Part shown: positions 63,834 through 64,000 of the stretch, in pieces
Position numbering within the stretch: position 1 is the first letter of the stretch
How the letters are laid out: every line of letters starts with the position of its first letter
From: Cytobacillus sp. NCCP-133
Lineage (GTDB): Bacteria > Bacillota > Bacilli > Bacillales > Cytobacillaceae
Assembly (NCBI RefSeq): GCF_026011715.1
Contig: NZ_BRVM01000001.1
Coordinates: 62,001 to 126,000 of the forward strand
Length of the DNA stretch: 64,000 nt
Direction: 5' to 3'
Notes under the pieces: generated by a model
Databases searched by the model: none
The model's input: only the letters and a program-made list of their open reading frames with translations
Told to the model about the DNA's origin: nothing
Position numbers and translations under genes: made by a program

Positions 63834-64000
63834 TTATTTTTGTTTCGTACCTATGTGTACAGCTGCCACCCCGCCGCTATATGGCTTATAAGTGACGCTC
63901 TTAAAGCCTGCCTCTTTAAACATTTCAGCTAGCTCTTTCATTCCCGGGAAGTCTCTGGCAGATTCCTGCAGCCAGGAATATTCATTAAAGCTTTTGGCAA
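63834..64000 (-). CDS. menG: Demethylmenaquinone methyltransferase, 3' end (partial)
   Basis: Only the last ~55 codons are in the window: [20 protein letters not shown], then [20 protein letters not shown] and a short basic end. This is the C-terminus of the UbiE/MenG SAM methyltransferase that methylates demethylmenaquinone. The gene continues past position 64000. Order menG-hepT-ndk is as in B. subtilis (also called menH or ubiE). Confidence 0.9.
   Translation of the reverse strand, partial: AKSFNEYSWLQESARDFPGMKELAEMFKEAGFKSVTYKPYSGGVAAVHIGTKQK

Overview
The window is a low-GC Gram-positive chromosome segment from a spore-forming member of the Bacillaceae. The gene order from ypvA (about 4.5 kb) to hepT/menG (64 kb) matches, in reverse, the Bacillus subtilis region menG-hepT-ndk-cheR-aroC ... 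ponA-recU ... gpsB-ypsC-ypvA. Spore genes (CotD-, YppG- and SspM-like), bacillithiol genes and a class B RNase P RNA agree with this. Genus cannot be fixed by eye; Cytobacillus- or Mesobacillus-like is a guess.

Layout. 1-4.4 kb is an accessory redox-type locus: a frameshifted DUF2249 gene, a Crp/Fnr-type operator, an MFS transporter, a tiny CxxC protein, a decayed Crp/Fnr regulator, two intact DUF2249 genes, an oxidase-subunit-I-like membrane protein and a DUF59 protein. 4.5-10.4 kb carries ypvA, ypsC, rnpB, gpsB, ypsA and cotD. 10.7-14.3 kb is the mrfAB DNA-repair pair with a LexA-like box. 14.4-19.1 kb is a non-syntenic insert: an intact Crp/Fnr regulator, a small heat-shock protein, and two ABC permeases, one fused to an M1 metallopeptidase. 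19.3-26.2 kb holds yppG/F/E/D, sspM, yppC, recU and ponA. 26.6-37 kb holds ypoC, nth, dnaD, asnS, aspB, ypmBA, a metallo-beta-lactamase-like orphan, dinG and panD.

37-44.6 kb is one dense leftward block: panBC, birA, cca, bshA, bshB1, mgsA, dapB, ypjD. 44.8-53.2 kb has ypjC, a YugP-type protease, ypjB, ypjA, the qcrABC menaquinol:cytochrome c reductase, ypiF, ypiB and ypiA. 53.3-60.9 kb is the aromatic amino acid supraoperon (aroC, aroB, aroH, hisC, tyrA, aroA) without the trpEDCFBA block usual in B. subtilis, plus an uncharacterised gene next to ypiA. 61.2-64 kb has cheR, ndk, hepT and the 3' end of menG.

Most genes are ordinary housekeeping genes. The items most worth attention are the permease-M1 peptidase fusion with no visible ATPase, the decaying Crp/Fnr-DUF2249 locus, a LexA-like box before mrfAB, two copies of a GGCGCC-flanked interspersed repeat, two orphan proteins inserted into conserved operons, and the missing trp block. 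Several annotated starts are internal to the longest open frame because the ribosome binding site fits a later codon.
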